Assembly (NCBI RefSeq): GCF_020544465.1
Contig: NZ_CP066126.1
Location: 4,650,001 to 4,714,000, forward strand
Source of the DNA: Chromobacterium rhizoryzae
Lineage (GTDB): Bacteria > Pseudomonadota > Gammaproteobacteria > Burkholderiales > Chromobacteriaceae
Direction: 5' to 3'
Length of the DNA stretch: 64,000 nt
Shown here: positions 51,633-61,022 of the stretch, in pieces
Numbering within the stretch: the stretch's first letter is position 1
Layout: every line of letters begins with the position of its first letter
The notes under the pieces: generated by a model
Databases searched by the model: none
Told to the model about the DNA's origin: nothing
Seen by the model: the letters and a program-made list of their open reading frames with translations, nothing else
Program-made: the position numbers and the translations under genes

Positions 51633-54014
51633 TCATTTCCCGGCCGGCGGCGTCTGCGCGGCCAGTTGGTCCAGCATCGCGCGCAAAGCGTCCATGTGCT
51701 CCTCCAAGCCTTCCGCGCCGCCCTGCAACAGCATGCCCTCCAGTTCCCGCGCCAATTCCGCCAGCTCGCGCTGCTCCATGGTCAAGGCCGCGCCGGAGAT
51801 CCGGTGCAGATGCTGGCTGGCCGTGGACCAGTGAGCGTGCTGGACCGCCCGCACCGCCTGGCGGTAATCGCGCTCGTTATGCTCGATGAACATCTGCCAT
51901 AGACCGCTGACCTGGGGCGGAGATTCGACGGCCTCGGAGACCGGCGCCGCGTCCGGCAGCCACATGAGCAAGATATGCTGCAAATCCCTGAGCCGCAGGG
52001 GCTTGACCAGCACGCCGTTCATGCCGCTGTCCATGCACCGTTCCCGGTGCAGATCGTCATTGGCCGCGGAAATCGCCACGATGGGCAGCAAAGCGCCGCC
52101 CTCCTCGCGCTCCCATGCGCGGATGCGCCGCGTCGCCTCGTAACCGCTGATGTCCGGCAGGCTGCAGTCCATCAGGATCAAGCGCACCTCCGGGTGTTCC
52201 TTCAGGATGGACAAGCTGCTCATGCCGGTGCTGGCCACCGTGGCGCGGCAGCCCAATTGGCGCAGCTGCTCGCAAATCATCAGCTGATTGGCCGGATGGT
52301 CTTCCACCACCAGCACCAGCTGCCCCTGCCCCACCGCCTGCGGCGGGCCGGAGGCTTCTTCCTCCGCCGCCTCCTTGACCAGCGCCGGCCCCAAACGCAC
52401 CGGCAGCTTGATGGTGAGAATGGTCCCGGACGCGCCGTCGCTGTCCAGCGTGATGCGCCCCTGCATCAACTCCACCAAACGCTTGCAGATGCTCAGCCCC
52501 AGCCCCGAACCGCCGAACTTGCGGGTGGCGACGGAGTCCGCCTGCACGAAAGCGTCGAAAATATTCTTCTGCGCCGCCAGCGGCACGCCTATGCCGGTGT
52601 CTATCACCTGGCACACCAGCACGCCGCGCTTGCGGCTTGATTTTCCGCGGCGCAAGTCCGCCTTCAACGTGACCGTGCCCTTGTCGGTGAACTTGATCGC
52701 GTTGGACATCAGATTGTGCAGCACCCGCTGCAAATGCGAAGCGTCCAGCCAGAAGGCGCGCTCCGGCAGTGCATGGACGTAGCGCAGCTCCAGCCCCTTC
52801 ATCTTGGCCGCCAAGGCGTACAGCCTGACCTGGTCTTCCAGAATGGAGCCGACGTTGACGAAGGACGGGTCCAGGCTTTCCTGGCCCGCGTCCAGCCGCG
52901 AGGCGTTGAGAATATTGTTGAGCAGTTGCAGCAGGCTGCTGGCCGCCAGATTGGATTGCAGCACCAGCTCCCGCTGTTTCTCGCCCAAGGACATGGTCTG
53001 CAGCAGTTCGCCGGCGGCGATGATGGCGTTCATCGGCGTGCGGATTTCATGACTGACCACCGCCAGAAACTCGCTCTTGGCCGCTTCGCCCGTCCTCGCC
53101 TTGCGCAGCAGCAAGGTGGTGGTGCGTATCACCAGCAGCAGGACGAAGAACAGCAGCACCAGCAGGGTGCCTTCGCCGGCGTAACTCCTGAACACGCTGG
53201 AGACGGACGGCCGCGGCGCCACTTGCTCCTCCCAGGCGGAGCGGGCGGCGTCGACGTCGTCGGCCGACATCGTGTCCAGGCTGCGCCGCAGGATGGCGTA
53301 GAGCAAGGGCTGGTGCTTGCTGACCCCCATCCGGTAAATGGCGTAATAGCCGGGCAGCGCGCCGGAGCTGCTCAGATCGGGGAAACGGTAATTCAGCAGG
53401 AAGCGCGCATAGCTTTCCGGCACCAGGCCGATGTCCGCCCTCCGGTCCTGGATCGCCAGCAAGGCCTGAGTGGGCGTCTCCGCCGCCACCAGGTCCGGGT
53501 TGGCGTGATCGCCCAACAGCCAGGAGCGCGAGTTGTCGTTGAAGATGAAGGCGAGCTTGCGCCCGTGCAGATTGTCGTGGTCGAACACCACCGGGTAGTC
53601 GCGGCGCGTGATCGCCATCAAGGGCTGCGAGGAATACGGCTGGGTGAAGTAGTAATTCTTGTTCAGGTTCAGTTCGCCGATCGCGTCCTGATTGATGCTG
53701 GCCAGCATCATCGCCCGCCCATTGCCGCTGGCCTCGATCAGGGCCTGCGCCGAATGCACTTGCACGATATTGAAGCGCAAACCGCTTTTCTCGCTGACGT
53801 ACTGCAGGAAAAAAGCCTCGACCCCCTTGTAATGGACGTTGCTGTTCTTGCGCTTGGCCGCCGGTTTGGACCTGAGCACGTACACGTCCACCACCGGATT
53901 CCGGCTGACCCAGGCCTCTTCCTCCCGGCTCAGCGGGATCTTGCTGCCCTGGTCGGCGCAAGCGGACAAAACGCCGCACAGGACGAGCAGGCCGCTCAAA
54001 TGTTGAAATCGCAC
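51633..54014 (-). CDS. hybrid sensor kinase, BvgS/EvgS/RocS1-like
   Basis: 793 residues from GTG 54014 (GGAG 5 bases upstream; 2 bp after the regulator stop). Order: a signal region GLLVLCGVLSACADQ with a lipobox-like L-S-A-C; a periplasmic solute-binding-like sensor domain (about 35-275); a membrane helix (about 285-305, LLVLLFFVLLLVI); a HisKA domain with phospho-acceptor His322 in VVSHEIRTPMN; an ATPase domain (HNLMSNAIKF, FGGSGLGLSICK); a receiver domain (LVVEDHPANQLM; phospho-Asp in LILMDCSLPD); and a C-terminal Hpt domain (HLHRISGAALTM). Bvg/Evg/Roc kinases have this same HK-REC-Hpt layout and usually carry two sensor domains; only one is visible here. It should phosphorylate the adjacent NarL-type regulator. 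Confidence 0.86.
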   Translation of the reverse strand: MRFQHLSGLLVLCGVLSACADQGSKIPLSREEEAWVSRNPVVDVYVLRSKPAAKRKNSNVHYKGVEAFFLQYVSEKSGLRFNIVQVHSAQALIEASGNGRAMMLASINQDAIGELNLNKNYYFTQPYSSQPLMAITRRDYPVVFDHDNLHGRKLAFIFNDNSRSWLLGDHANPDLVAAETPTQALLAIQDRRADIGLVPESYARFLLNYRFPDLSSSGALPGYYAIYRMGVSKHQPLLYAILRRSLDTMSADDVDAARSAWEEQVAPRPSVSSVFRSYAGEGTLLVLLFFVLLLVIRTTTLLLRKARTGEAAKSEFLAVVSHEIRTPMNAIIAAGELLQTMSLGEKQRELVLQSNLAASSLLQLLNNILNASRLDAGQESLDPSFVNVGSILEDQVRLYALAAKMKGLELRYVHALPERAFWLDASHLQRVLHNLMSNAIKFTDKGTVTLKADLRRGKSSRKRGVLVCQVIDTGIGVPLAAQKNIFDAFVQADSVATRKFGGSGLGLSICKRLVELMQGRITLDSDGASGTILTIKLPVRLGPALVKEAAEEEASGPPQAVGQGQLVLVVEDHPANQLMICEQLRQLGCRATVASTGMSSLSILKEHPEVRLILMDCSLPDISGYEATRRIRAWEREEGGALLPIVAISAANDDLHRERCMDSGMNGVLVKPLRLRDLQHILLMWLPDAAPVSEAVESPPQVSGLWQMFIEHNERDYRQAVRAVQHAHWSTASQHLHRISGAALTMEQRELAELARELEGMLLQGGAEGLEEHMDALRAMLDQLAAQTPPAGK

Positions 54015-54016
54015 CG

Positions 54017-54673
54017 CTACTCCAATTTGGAGTTCAATAAAAACAACTCCCTGTCCGTATTGATGCCCAGTTTCTGGAAAGCCGCTTTTTTCTGAGTGCT
54101 GACCGTCTTGATGCTGCGCGAGAACTTCTCCGCGATCTGGCTGGTGCTCATGCCGTCCAGACAGCAGCGCACCACCTCGCGCTCCCGCGGCGACAAACGC
54201 GCATACGGGTCCAGCGTCCGCCCCTCCTCCAGCTTGATGTCGCCCGACAGCAAGAGATTCATCTCGCTCATCATCTTGACGGTCAGATACACCCGCCCGG
54301 CATAAACGCTGTGGATGGCGCCCGCCAGCGCGTCCACCGGCTGCGACTTGCTGAAAAAACCCCTGGCGCCCGCGCGCAGCATCAGATTGACCGTTCCTAC
54401 CAGGTCCACCGACGACAGCACCAGGACTTTGCACTCCGGATAACGGACATTGATGGACTGAATCAGGTTCAGTCCGTCCACCTCGTTGCTGCCCAGGGAG
54501 AAATCCATCAACAAGACATCCGGCAGCCGCTTGCGGAAAACCGCCAGCAACTGGGTGCTCTGCGCGAAACTGCCGACAATCTCGAACTCCGGGTATTGCT
54601 TGAGCTTGGCCTCCAGCCCCACCCTGACCACGTCATGGTCATCCAGAATCATCAGCGATATTCTTTTTCTCAT
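54017..54673 (-). CDS. NarL/LuxR-type response regulator (BvgA/EvgA/RocA-like)
   Basis: 218 residues: receiver domain with acidic LDDHD, phospho-acceptor Asp in VLLMDFSLGSNEVDG and Lys in GFFSKSQP; then a LuxR helix-turn-helix (LSPREREVVRCCLDGMSTSQIAEKFSRSIKTVSTQKKAAFQKLGI). It is the likely DNA-binding output of the hybrid kinase encoded 2 bp downstream. Target genes cannot be read here. ATG 54673 gives the normal receiver start. Confidence 0.86.
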   Translation of the reverse strand: MRKRISLMILDDHDVVRVGLEAKLKQYPEFEIVGSFAQSTQLLAVFRKRLPDVLLMDFSLGSNEVDGLNLIQSINVRYPECKVLVLSSVDLVGTVNLMLRAGARGFFSKSQPVDALAGAIHSVYAGRVYLTVKMMSEMNLLLSGDIKLEEGRTLDPYARLSPREREVVRCCLDGMSTSQIAEKFSRSIKTVSTQKKAAFQKLGINTDRELFLLNSKLE

Positions 54674-54747
54674 GCCGTTCTCGTTAAAGTTGACCAATTC
54701 GCTTCCCGCCGCATCCCCTGTCCCGGCGGAACGCCTTGGGGCCGCGC

Positions 54748-56001
54748 CTAATCGCCCGCGCCGCGCGCGCTCCACTCCTCCGGCGCCTGCCGCGCCAGCT
54801 CTATATAGCGCGACGGCGCCATCGGGCGGTACAGGCCGAAGCCCTGGCCGGTCTCGCAGCCCATCTCCCGCAAGGCCTTGACGTGGCGCGTGCTCTCCAC
54901 GCCCTCGGCCACCACCTGCAGATTCAACTCCTTGCCCAGCAGGATGGAGGAGCGGACGATTTCATAATGCCGCGAGCTCTCCAGCATCGAGGCGACGAAT
55001 AATTGATCAAGCTTCAAGGACGAAAACGGCATGGCGGACAACATCTTCAGCGAGGAGATGCCTATGCCGTAATCGTCGCAGGCAATGTCGAAACCATTGG
55101 CGCGCAGCTGGTTCAGCGCCACCATCAAATCGAGTCCGATTTCCGGCTCCAGGTTTTCCGTCAGCTCGATCACCAGCAGCGAGCGTTCCAGCTTGGTCTT
55201 GTCCCAGCGCATGGTGATCTCGCGCACGAGATTGGGCGACGCCAGGGTGGCCGCCGACGCGTTGATGGAAATCGGCAAGCGCACGCCCTTCGCGTTCAGC
55301 GCCTGCTGGGTGGAGATCACCCCGCTGAGCACATGGAAGAACAGCAGCAGATCCAGGCCCAGCTTGCTCACCACCGGCAGAAACACCGATGGCCGGATAT
55401 TGCCCCGCGTCGGGTGCATGCAGCGCGCCAGCGCCTCGGCGCCGACCACTACCCCGTCGCTCAAGCGCACCTGCGGTTGCAGGTCTATCGAGATATTGCC
55501 TTTGGAGCACAAGGCCTCGATCACCTCCTGCTCGCTGAAAGGCCGGGTTCCCAAGCGCCCCGGCACGCCGTTGACTCTGGCCGCCTCGGCCATGGCCGCG
55601 CGCGCCAGTTCAACCTGGCGCAAAAACTGCGCGCATTCGCCGTCGTCCATGGTCGGATGCGCCGCCCAGACGTAGTTGAAGCCGGCCTCGCGCGCCAGCC
55701 TGACGTGCGACTCCTGCAACAGCTTGCCCGCGGCGCTGTGCCACAACAGCATGGGCGCGTCGGCCAGTTCGCCGCGACGCACGCCAGCATGCACCTTGGC
55801 GATCAATTCGGCGCCGCCGCCGTCCGGCATCTGAATATCGCACACCAGCAAATCCACCGGCTCGCGCAGCAATTGCTGTTCCGCCTCACGAATATGGCCG
55901 CAATGGCGAATATTGCGAATGCCGGCCTGCGACAGCATGCGCTGAAGGCGCTCATTGTCCCGCGATGATCCGGACACCACCATGACATTAAGATTTTCCA
56001 T
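54748..56001 (-). CDS. REC-EAL protein (RocR-like c-di-GMP phosphodiesterase)
   Basis: 417 residues: an N-terminal receiver domain (VDLLVCDIQMPDGGGAE holds the phospho-Asp) and a C-terminal EAL domain. Active-site parts look intact: VGAEALAR, SINAS, VIELTEN, ACDDYGIG, SLKLDQLF, VAEGVES and GQGFGLYRP. RocR of P. aeruginosa has this architecture and lowers c-di-GMP while affecting the RocS/RocA signalling; BvgR of Bordetella is another EAL partner of such a system. It lies directly upstream of the regulator and kinase on the same strand. Confidence 0.86.
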   Translation of the reverse strand: MENLNVMVVSGSSRDNERLQRMLSQAGIRNIRHCGHIREAEQQLLREPVDLLVCDIQMPDGGGAELIAKVHAGVRRGELADAPMLLWHSAAGKLLQESHVRLAREAGFNYVWAAHPTMDDGECAQFLRQVELARAAMAEAARVNGVPGRLGTRPFSEQEVIEALCSKGNISIDLQPQVRLSDGVVVGAEALARCMHPTRGNIRPSVFLPVVSKLGLDLLLFFHVLSGVISTQQALNAKGVRLPISINASAATLASPNLVREITMRWDKTKLERSLLVIELTENLEPEIGLDLMVALNQLRANGFDIACDDYGIGISSLKMLSAMPFSSLKLDQLFVASMLESSRHYEIVRSSILLGKELNLQVVAEGVESTRHVKALREMGCETGQGFGLYRPMAPSRYIELARQAPEEWSARGAGD

Positions 56002-56884
56002 GGATTCCCTACCATTTGGAATACCGACAGCTGAATATCCGCCACGCCCGCGTTGGCGCGCTGTCACGTTTCAACATCCCAAAAAGCATACGATTGATCA
56101 GCTTAATTTCCGGACTTGCTTTAGCTAATTCGATAATGACAATGTGGCGGCACATTGCCGGAAGGACGCGGCCAAGGTCAATGAATCTAAAAAAATCATT
56201 CAAGGCCGAAAATCCGGTCCGGCAAGCTTCTCCGCCCTCGCCCGGCAGCGGCGGGAAACCACGCTGCCGCTGCCCGCTTAATTGACATCGCCAAGCAAGA
56301 GCCGTCATTCAATGAGCCGGCCATATCGGTTCAATTCACAGCGCGCAGCACACCCGCGCGTCCTATGGTCATCGTTCCGGAGACGCCTGCTCGGGTGTGG
56401 AATCAAACTGAATCACGCCGTTCTATTTAGGGCTTGTAGACGCCATGATAAGAAAATCCGCTGAAATCAAATATAGGATTTATCTTAAAAACAAATCCAA
56501 TTGTCATTTTTGTTTTTTAAATATATTTACAATATAAAAACAGGAATCAATTAAACATTAAAAACCGGCATCATCACGAATGGAAAGCGTCAAACACACA
56601 CGCGGACTCCAAGCGGCATGGACAAACGCGGCCGGCAATGGATTGGGAAAGGGAAACAATAAGCGCCGGGGAGCGAGCGCGAGACCAGGCCTTATGGCGC
56701 AGCAAGCGGAATCGCAAAGAGAGAATGGGCATGGCTAAGCTGAACTCGCCGTACAAGGCTTTATCCGCGCAGCGGACTTTGAACAGCTTAGAGCAGGACC
56801 AGGCGGCAACGCCCCCTGGCCTGAAATCTGGCGGACGGTTTCGCGCCGGGCCTCTAAGCCGGCGCGGCAAGACTCCGCGGGCGG
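56002..56884. other. 883-bp gap with an AT-rich island
   Basis: No convincing gene on either strand; the open frames here lack family features or ribosome sites. From about 56440 to 56570 the sequence drops to roughly one-quarter to one-third GC, with runs such as TTTTTGTTTTTTAAATATAT and an inverted GGATTT / AAATCC pair (56476-56498), unlike the surrounding GC-rich DNA. A hairpin CGCGCCGG / CCGGCGCG (56842-56866) near the right end may terminate the ndpA gene. Confidence 0.5.
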
Positions 56885-57895
56885 TCAGCCGCGCTTGTTC
56901 AGGCGCAGGGTCAGGGTCAACTCGCCCTCGCCGTCGTTCTGCGACTGGATATTCTTCAACGTGATGCCCGTGGGCAGCAGCACGCTGATGCCGTGGCCGA
57001 CGCCGTACTTGGACAGGGTTTTTTCCAGCTGCCGCGCCATGCCCTTGGCCGGCAGCTTCGCCTCCTCGTCCAGCGCGAAGCCGTAGGATTCGGCGGCGGA
57101 GCCCATGGCCTGGTCCACCTGCTCGCGCGGCACGAACTTCTCGGCGGCGCTGGCCAGTTGGCGGGCCGACACGTCTTCCTCGCTGCTCACCAGATTGAGG
57201 AATTCATCCTTGAAGCGCGCCTGTTGCAGCGGGTCCTCTATCTCCTCCGACAGCTGCTCCACCACGCTGGCCATCATCTTGCTGCTGGACGCCTTGTCCG
57301 GCACCCGCATCGCTTTCAGGAAATCGTCCAGCCAGAACTTGGCCTCGCGGCTGAGCCGGTCCACCGCGTAGACCGTGGGGCCGTGCTCCAGGATCAGCGC
57401 GCCCTTGTCGATCAAGCGCGGATTGATGCCCGAGGCGTGGCTGATGTCGAACACATCGCCGGACTCCACCACGGTGAGGAAGTCGTCGCGGATTTCGGAC
57501 TTGAACACCCCCAGCGCGCGCAGTTCGCGATCGCCGTCGTTGAGACCGGAAAACAGGATCACCAGCAAATCGCCGGCGTTGATGTTGGGGTGCTGCGAAC
57601 GCGCGTACAAATGCTTGGCGATGCGCTGGGACACCGCCAGGAAATCCAGCTCGCCGCGGAAGAACTGCCGGGTGTAATGGTAGATTTCGTTCAGATTCAG
57701 GTCGGACTCATGGAAAAACTGATGCTGGCGCTTGTCCGACACAATGTTCTTCAGATAACCGCCCAGCAACAGCGAGGACACTTCCTCGTCCACGGAGCTG
57801 GCCCGCTCGGACAGGCGCGCGCCCTCGCCGCGCGCGGCATTGCCCACCCGGTGCACCACCAGCCGCTCCACCCTGCATTCGCCAATCGCCAACAT
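56885..57895 (-). CDS. ndpA: nucleoid-associated protein NdpA/YejK
   Basis: 336 residues, matching the YejK/NdpA (37-kDa nucleoid-associated protein) family in length and in blocks such as RLVVHRVGN near the start, FFRGELDFLAVSQRIAKHLY, ILFSGLNDGDRELRALGVFKSEIRDDFL and HGISVLLPTGITLKNIQSQ. These proteins bind DNA or RNA and can affect RecD-related or nucleoid functions; the precise role is unclear. It is a single gene with its own upstream region. Confidence 0.88.
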   Translation of the reverse strand: MLAIGECRVERLVVHRVGNAARGEGARLSERASSVDEEVSSLLLGGYLKNIVSDKRQHQFFHESDLNLNEIYHYTRQFFRGELDFLAVSQRIAKHLYARSQHPNINAGDLLVILFSGLNDGDRELRALGVFKSEIRDDFLTVVESGDVFDISHASGINPRLIDKGALILEHGPTVYAVDRLSREAKFWLDDFLKAMRVPDKASSSKMMASVVEQLSEEIEDPLQQARFKDEFLNLVSSEEDVSARQLASAAEKFVPREQVDQAMGSAAESYGFALDEEAKLPAKGMARQLEKTLSKYGVGHGISVLLPTGITLKNIQSQNDGEGELTLTLRLNKRG

Positions 57896-57972
57896 TTCCG
57901 CGCTCCCGCCTAAAAATCGAATGCGCGATTATTGCCACTGCGCCCGGGCTTGGCAACCGCGAAAGCGGCCGG

Positions 57973-58866
57973 CTATTCCGGCAAGGCCAGCGGATCGTCG
58001 GTCAGGGAGTCCGCCAGAAAGTCCATCAGCAGCCGAACCTTGGGCGACAGCTGGCGGTTATGCGGCGTCAAGGCCCAGATACCCTCTTCCGGCTCGCGGT
58101 AATCGGCCAGCACCTCGATCAGCTCGCCGCTGCTCAAATAGGCGGCGACGTAGTAATCCGGCAATTGCGCCAGCCCCAGGCCCAGCCGCGCCGCGTGCGC
58201 CAGCGCGTGGCCGCTGTTGCAGCGCAGGCTGCCCTTGATCCGCACCTGCCGCCTGCGGCCGCCGTCCAGCAGATGCCAGTGTTCGCCGCTCAAAGACAGG
58301 CAGTTGTGGCGCTCCAGGTCCGCCGGTTCCAAAGGCGCGCCGCAGCGCTCCAGATAGGCCGGCGCGGCGCAGACATGGTGCCGGCGCGAGGCCAGCCGCC
58401 GCGCCATCAGCGTGGAGTCGCTCAGATGGCCGATGCGGATCGCCAGATCGTAACCGTCCTGCACCAGGTCCAGCACCTGGTTGGACAGGTTCAAGCTCGC
58501 CTCCAGCTGCGGATGGCGTTGCAGGAAACGGGTCAACAGCGGCGCGATATGGCTTTGGCCGTAAGCCAGCGGCGCGGTCAGCTTGAGCTTGCCCTGCGGC
58601 TGCGCCTGATGGCGCGAGATCGCCTGTTCCGCCTCCTCCAGCGAATCCAGCAGCTGCCGGCAGTGGCGCAGATACAACGCGCCGATCTCGGTCAGCGCCT
58701 GATGACGGGTGGTCCGGTACAGCAATTTGGCGCCCAAGCGCTGCTCCAGCTGCGTGACCTGGCGGCTGACCTGGGCGACGGAAATGCCCAGCGCCAGGGC
58801 CGCCTTGGTGAAACTGCCCTGTTCCGCCACGCTGACGAACTCGCAGATGCCTTCCCAACCCAGCAT
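57973..58866 (-). CDS. LysR-family regulator divergent from adhC
   Basis: 297 residues. The N-terminal helix-turn-helix FVSVAEQGSFTKAALALGISVAQVSRQVTQLEQRLG is clear, and the CrgA-type effector domain follows (KLKLTAPLAYGQSHIAPLL, DLVQDGYDLAIRIGHLSDSTLMARRLASRRHHVCAAPAYL). It sits head-to-head with adhC across 128 bp, a common place for the formaldehyde-operon regulator in genomes that lack FrmR. ATG 58866 (GAGG upstream) is preferred over the in-frame start at 58896. Confidence 0.85.
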   Translation of the reverse strand: MLGWEGICEFVSVAEQGSFTKAALALGISVAQVSRQVTQLEQRLGAKLLYRTTRHQALTEIGALYLRHCRQLLDSLEEAEQAISRHQAQPQGKLKLTAPLAYGQSHIAPLLTRFLQRHPQLEASLNLSNQVLDLVQDGYDLAIRIGHLSDSTLMARRLASRRHHVCAAPAYLERCGAPLEPADLERHNCLSLSGEHWHLLDGGRRRQVRIKGSLRCNSGHALAHAARLGLGLAQLPDYYVAAYLSSGELIEVLADYREPEEGIWALTPHNRQLSPKVRLLMDFLADSLTDDPLALPE

Positions 58867-58994
58867 TATTCCACCTCGGAAAAAATCATTTACCAATTGC
58901 CACGATTATCTATTCAAACCCGAGAAATACAATCAAAGTTTTGCCGTCGCCCGGCCTATGGCCCGCGGCGGCGATCCAATACCAAGGAGGGCTC

Positions 58995-60119
58995 ATGAGC
59001 CAGGACATCATCAAGTGCAAGGCCGCCGTGGCCTGGGCCGCCGGCCAGCCGCTGAGCATAGAAGAAGTGGAAGTGCAGCCGCCGCGCGCCGGCGAGGTGC
59101 GGGTGAAGATGGTGGCCACCGGCGTCTGCCACACCGACGCCTTCACCCTGTCCGGCGAAGACCCGGAAGGCGTGTTCCCCTGCATCCTGGGCCATGAAGG
59201 CGGCGGCATCGTCGAATCCGTCGGCCCCGGCGTCAGCAGCGTGGCGGTGGGCGATCACGTGATCCCGCTGTACACCCCGGAATGCCGCGAGTGCAAATTC
59301 TGTCTGTCCGGCAAGACCAATCTGTGCCAGAAGATCCGCGCCACCCAGGGCAAGGGCCTGATGCCGGACGGCAGCACCCGCTTCTCCAAGGACGGCAAAC
59401 CCATCTATCACTATATGGGCACGTCCACCTTCGCCGAATACACGGTGCTGCCGGAAATCTCGCTGGCCAAGGTCAATCCGGCCGCGCCGCTGGAAGAGGT
59501 CTGCCTGCTGGGCTGCGGCGTCACCACCGGCATGGGCGCGGTGATCAACACCGCCAAGGTCAAGGCCGGCGACAGCGTGGCCATCTTCGGCCTGGGCGGC
59601 ATCGGCCTGTCCGCCATCATCGGCGCGCGCATGGCCGGCGCCGGCCGCATCATCGGCATCGACATCAACGAGAGCAAGTTCGAACTGGCCAAAAAGCTGG
59701 GCGCCAGCGATTGCGTCACCCCCAACGATTTCGACAAGCCCATCCAGGACGTGATCGTGGACATGACCGACGGCGGCGTCGACTTCTCCTTCGAATGCAT
59801 AGGCAACGTCAAGGTGATGCGCGCGGCGCTGGAGTGCTGCCACAAGGGCTGGGGCGAATCGGTGATCATAGGCGTGGCCGGCGCCGGGCAGGAAATCTCC
59901 ACCCGCCCGTTCCAGCTGGTCACCGGCCGGGTATGGCGCGGCTCCGCCTTTGGCGGCGTGCGCGGCCGCAGCGAGCTGCCGGACTACGTGGAGCGTTATC
60001 TGAAGGGCGAATTCCGCCTGGACGACTTCATCACCCACACCATGCCGCTGGAGCGCGTCAACGAAGCCTTCGATCTGATGCACGAGGGCAAGAGCATCCG
60101 TTCCGTGATCCATTACTGA
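58995..60119 (+). CDS. adhC: S-(hydroxymethyl)glutathione dehydrogenase (class III ADH)
   Basis: 374 residues. It oxidises S-hydroxymethylglutathione (from formaldehyde) with NAD and also reduces S-nitrosoglutathione. Catalytic zinc ligands lie in GVCHTDAFTLSG and LGHEGGGIVESVG with LGCGVTTG later; the structural zinc is held by the four Cys of ECRECKFCLSGKTNLC. The Rossmann motif is AIFGLGGIGLSAIIGARM. GGAGG lies 6 bases before ATG 58995. It forms an operon with fghA, 13 bp on. Confidence 0.94.
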   Translation: MSQDIIKCKAAVAWAAGQPLSIEEVEVQPPRAGEVRVKMVATGVCHTDAFTLSGEDPEGVFPCILGHEGGGIVESVGPGVSSVAVGDHVIPLYTPECRECKFCLSGKTNLCQKIRATQGKGLMPDGSTRFSKDGKPIYHYMGTSTFAEYTVLPEISLAKVNPAAPLEEVCLLGCGVTTGMGAVINTAKVKAGDSVAIFGLGGIGLSAIIGARMAGAGRIIGIDINESKFELAKKLGASDCVTPNDFDKPIQDVIVDMTDGGVDFSFECIGNVKVMRAALECCHKGWGESVIIGVAGAGQEISTRPFQLVTGRVWRGSAFGGVRGRSELPDYVERYLKGEFRLDDFITHTMPLERVNEAFDLMHEGKSIRSVIHY

Positions 60120-60132
60120 GCCGGAGAGCCGC

Positions 60133-60972
60133 GTGAACCTGGAAAACATCAGCGCCAACAAATCGTTTGGCGGCTGGCATCGGCAGTATCTGCATGATTC
60201 GACGACGCTGGGCTGCCGGATGCGCTTCGCCGTCTACCTGCCGCCGCAGGCCAGCGCCAACCGGCGCGTGCCGGTGCTGTACTGGCTGTCCGGCCTGACC
60301 TGCACCGACGAGAACTTCATGCAAAAGGCCGGCGCGCAACGCGTGGCCGCGGAACTGGGAATGGCCATCGTCGCGCCGGACACCAGCCCGCGCGGCGCGG
60401 AGGCGGCGGACGACGAAGCGTTCGATCTGGGCCAGGGCGCCGGCTTTTACCTGAACGCCACTCAGGCGCCGTGGGACCGTCACTACCGGATGTACGACTA
60501 CGTCAGCCGGGAACTGCCGGCGCTGATCGAGGCCAACTTCCCCGTCACCGGACTGCGCGCGGTGTCCGGCCACTCCATGGGCGGCCACGGCGCGCTGATC
60601 TGCGCGCTGAAGCGGCCGCAGGACTATGTCTCGGCATCGGCGTTCAGCCCCATCTGCCACCCGGTCAACGCGCCCTGGGGGCAGAAGGCTTTCGCCGCCT
60701 ATCTGGGCGAAGACCGCGCCGCCTGGGAAGCCTGGGACGCCAGCCTGCTGCTCAAGCACGCGCCGCGGCAACTGCCCCTGCGCGTGGACATTGGTCTGGC
60801 CGACAGCTTTCTGGACGTGCAATTGCAGCCGGAGGCGCTGGAGAAGGCGGCGCGGGACTGCGGCTACCCGCTGGAACTGCACCGCCACGCCGAGTACGAC
60901 CACAGCTATTACTTCGTCGCCAGCCTGATCGAGGAGCAGTTGCGCTTCCACGCGCGCCACCTCGGCTTGTGA
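60133..60972 (+). CDS. fghA: S-formylglutathione hydrolase (FghA/YeiG)
   Basis: 279 residues. It hydrolyses S-formylglutathione to formate and glutathione, the second step of formaldehyde removal. It is an esterase-D-type alpha/beta hydrolase with Ser148 in SGHSMGGHGAL, an Asp in IGLADSFLDVQLQ and a His in YDHSYYF. FAVYLPPQA and YWLSGLTCTDENFMQKAG are typical of the family. A bidirectional terminator follows. Confidence 0.94.
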   Translation: MNLENISANKSFGGWHRQYLHDSTTLGCRMRFAVYLPPQASANRRVPVLYWLSGLTCTDENFMQKAGAQRVAAELGMAIVAPDTSPRGAEAADDEAFDLGQGAGFYLNATQAPWDRHYRMYDYVSRELPALIEANFPVTGLRAVSGHSMGGHGALICALKRPQDYVSASAFSPICHPVNAPWGQKAFAAYLGEDRAAWEAWDASLLLKHAPRQLPLRVDIGLADSFLDVQLQPEALEKAARDCGYPLELHRHAEYDHSYYFVASLIEEQLRFHARHLGL

Positions 60973-60985
60973 GACGGCGGAACGC

Positions 60986-61014
60986 AAAAAAGCCAGGCAT
61001 AGCCTGGCTTTTTT
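60986..61014. terminator. bidirectional terminator between fghA and tRNA-Tyr
   Basis: AAAAAAGCCAGGC ATA GCCTGGCTTTTTT, symmetric on both sides: a T-run follows the stem on either strand. It serves fghA on the plus strand and tRNA-Tyr on the minus strand. Confidence 0.92.
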
Positions 61015-61022
61015 GTTGAATC

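Noticed and set aside
56638..56964. small open frame in the 883-bp gap
   Set aside because: No ribosome site, no family features, and it runs into the end of ndpA in antisense.
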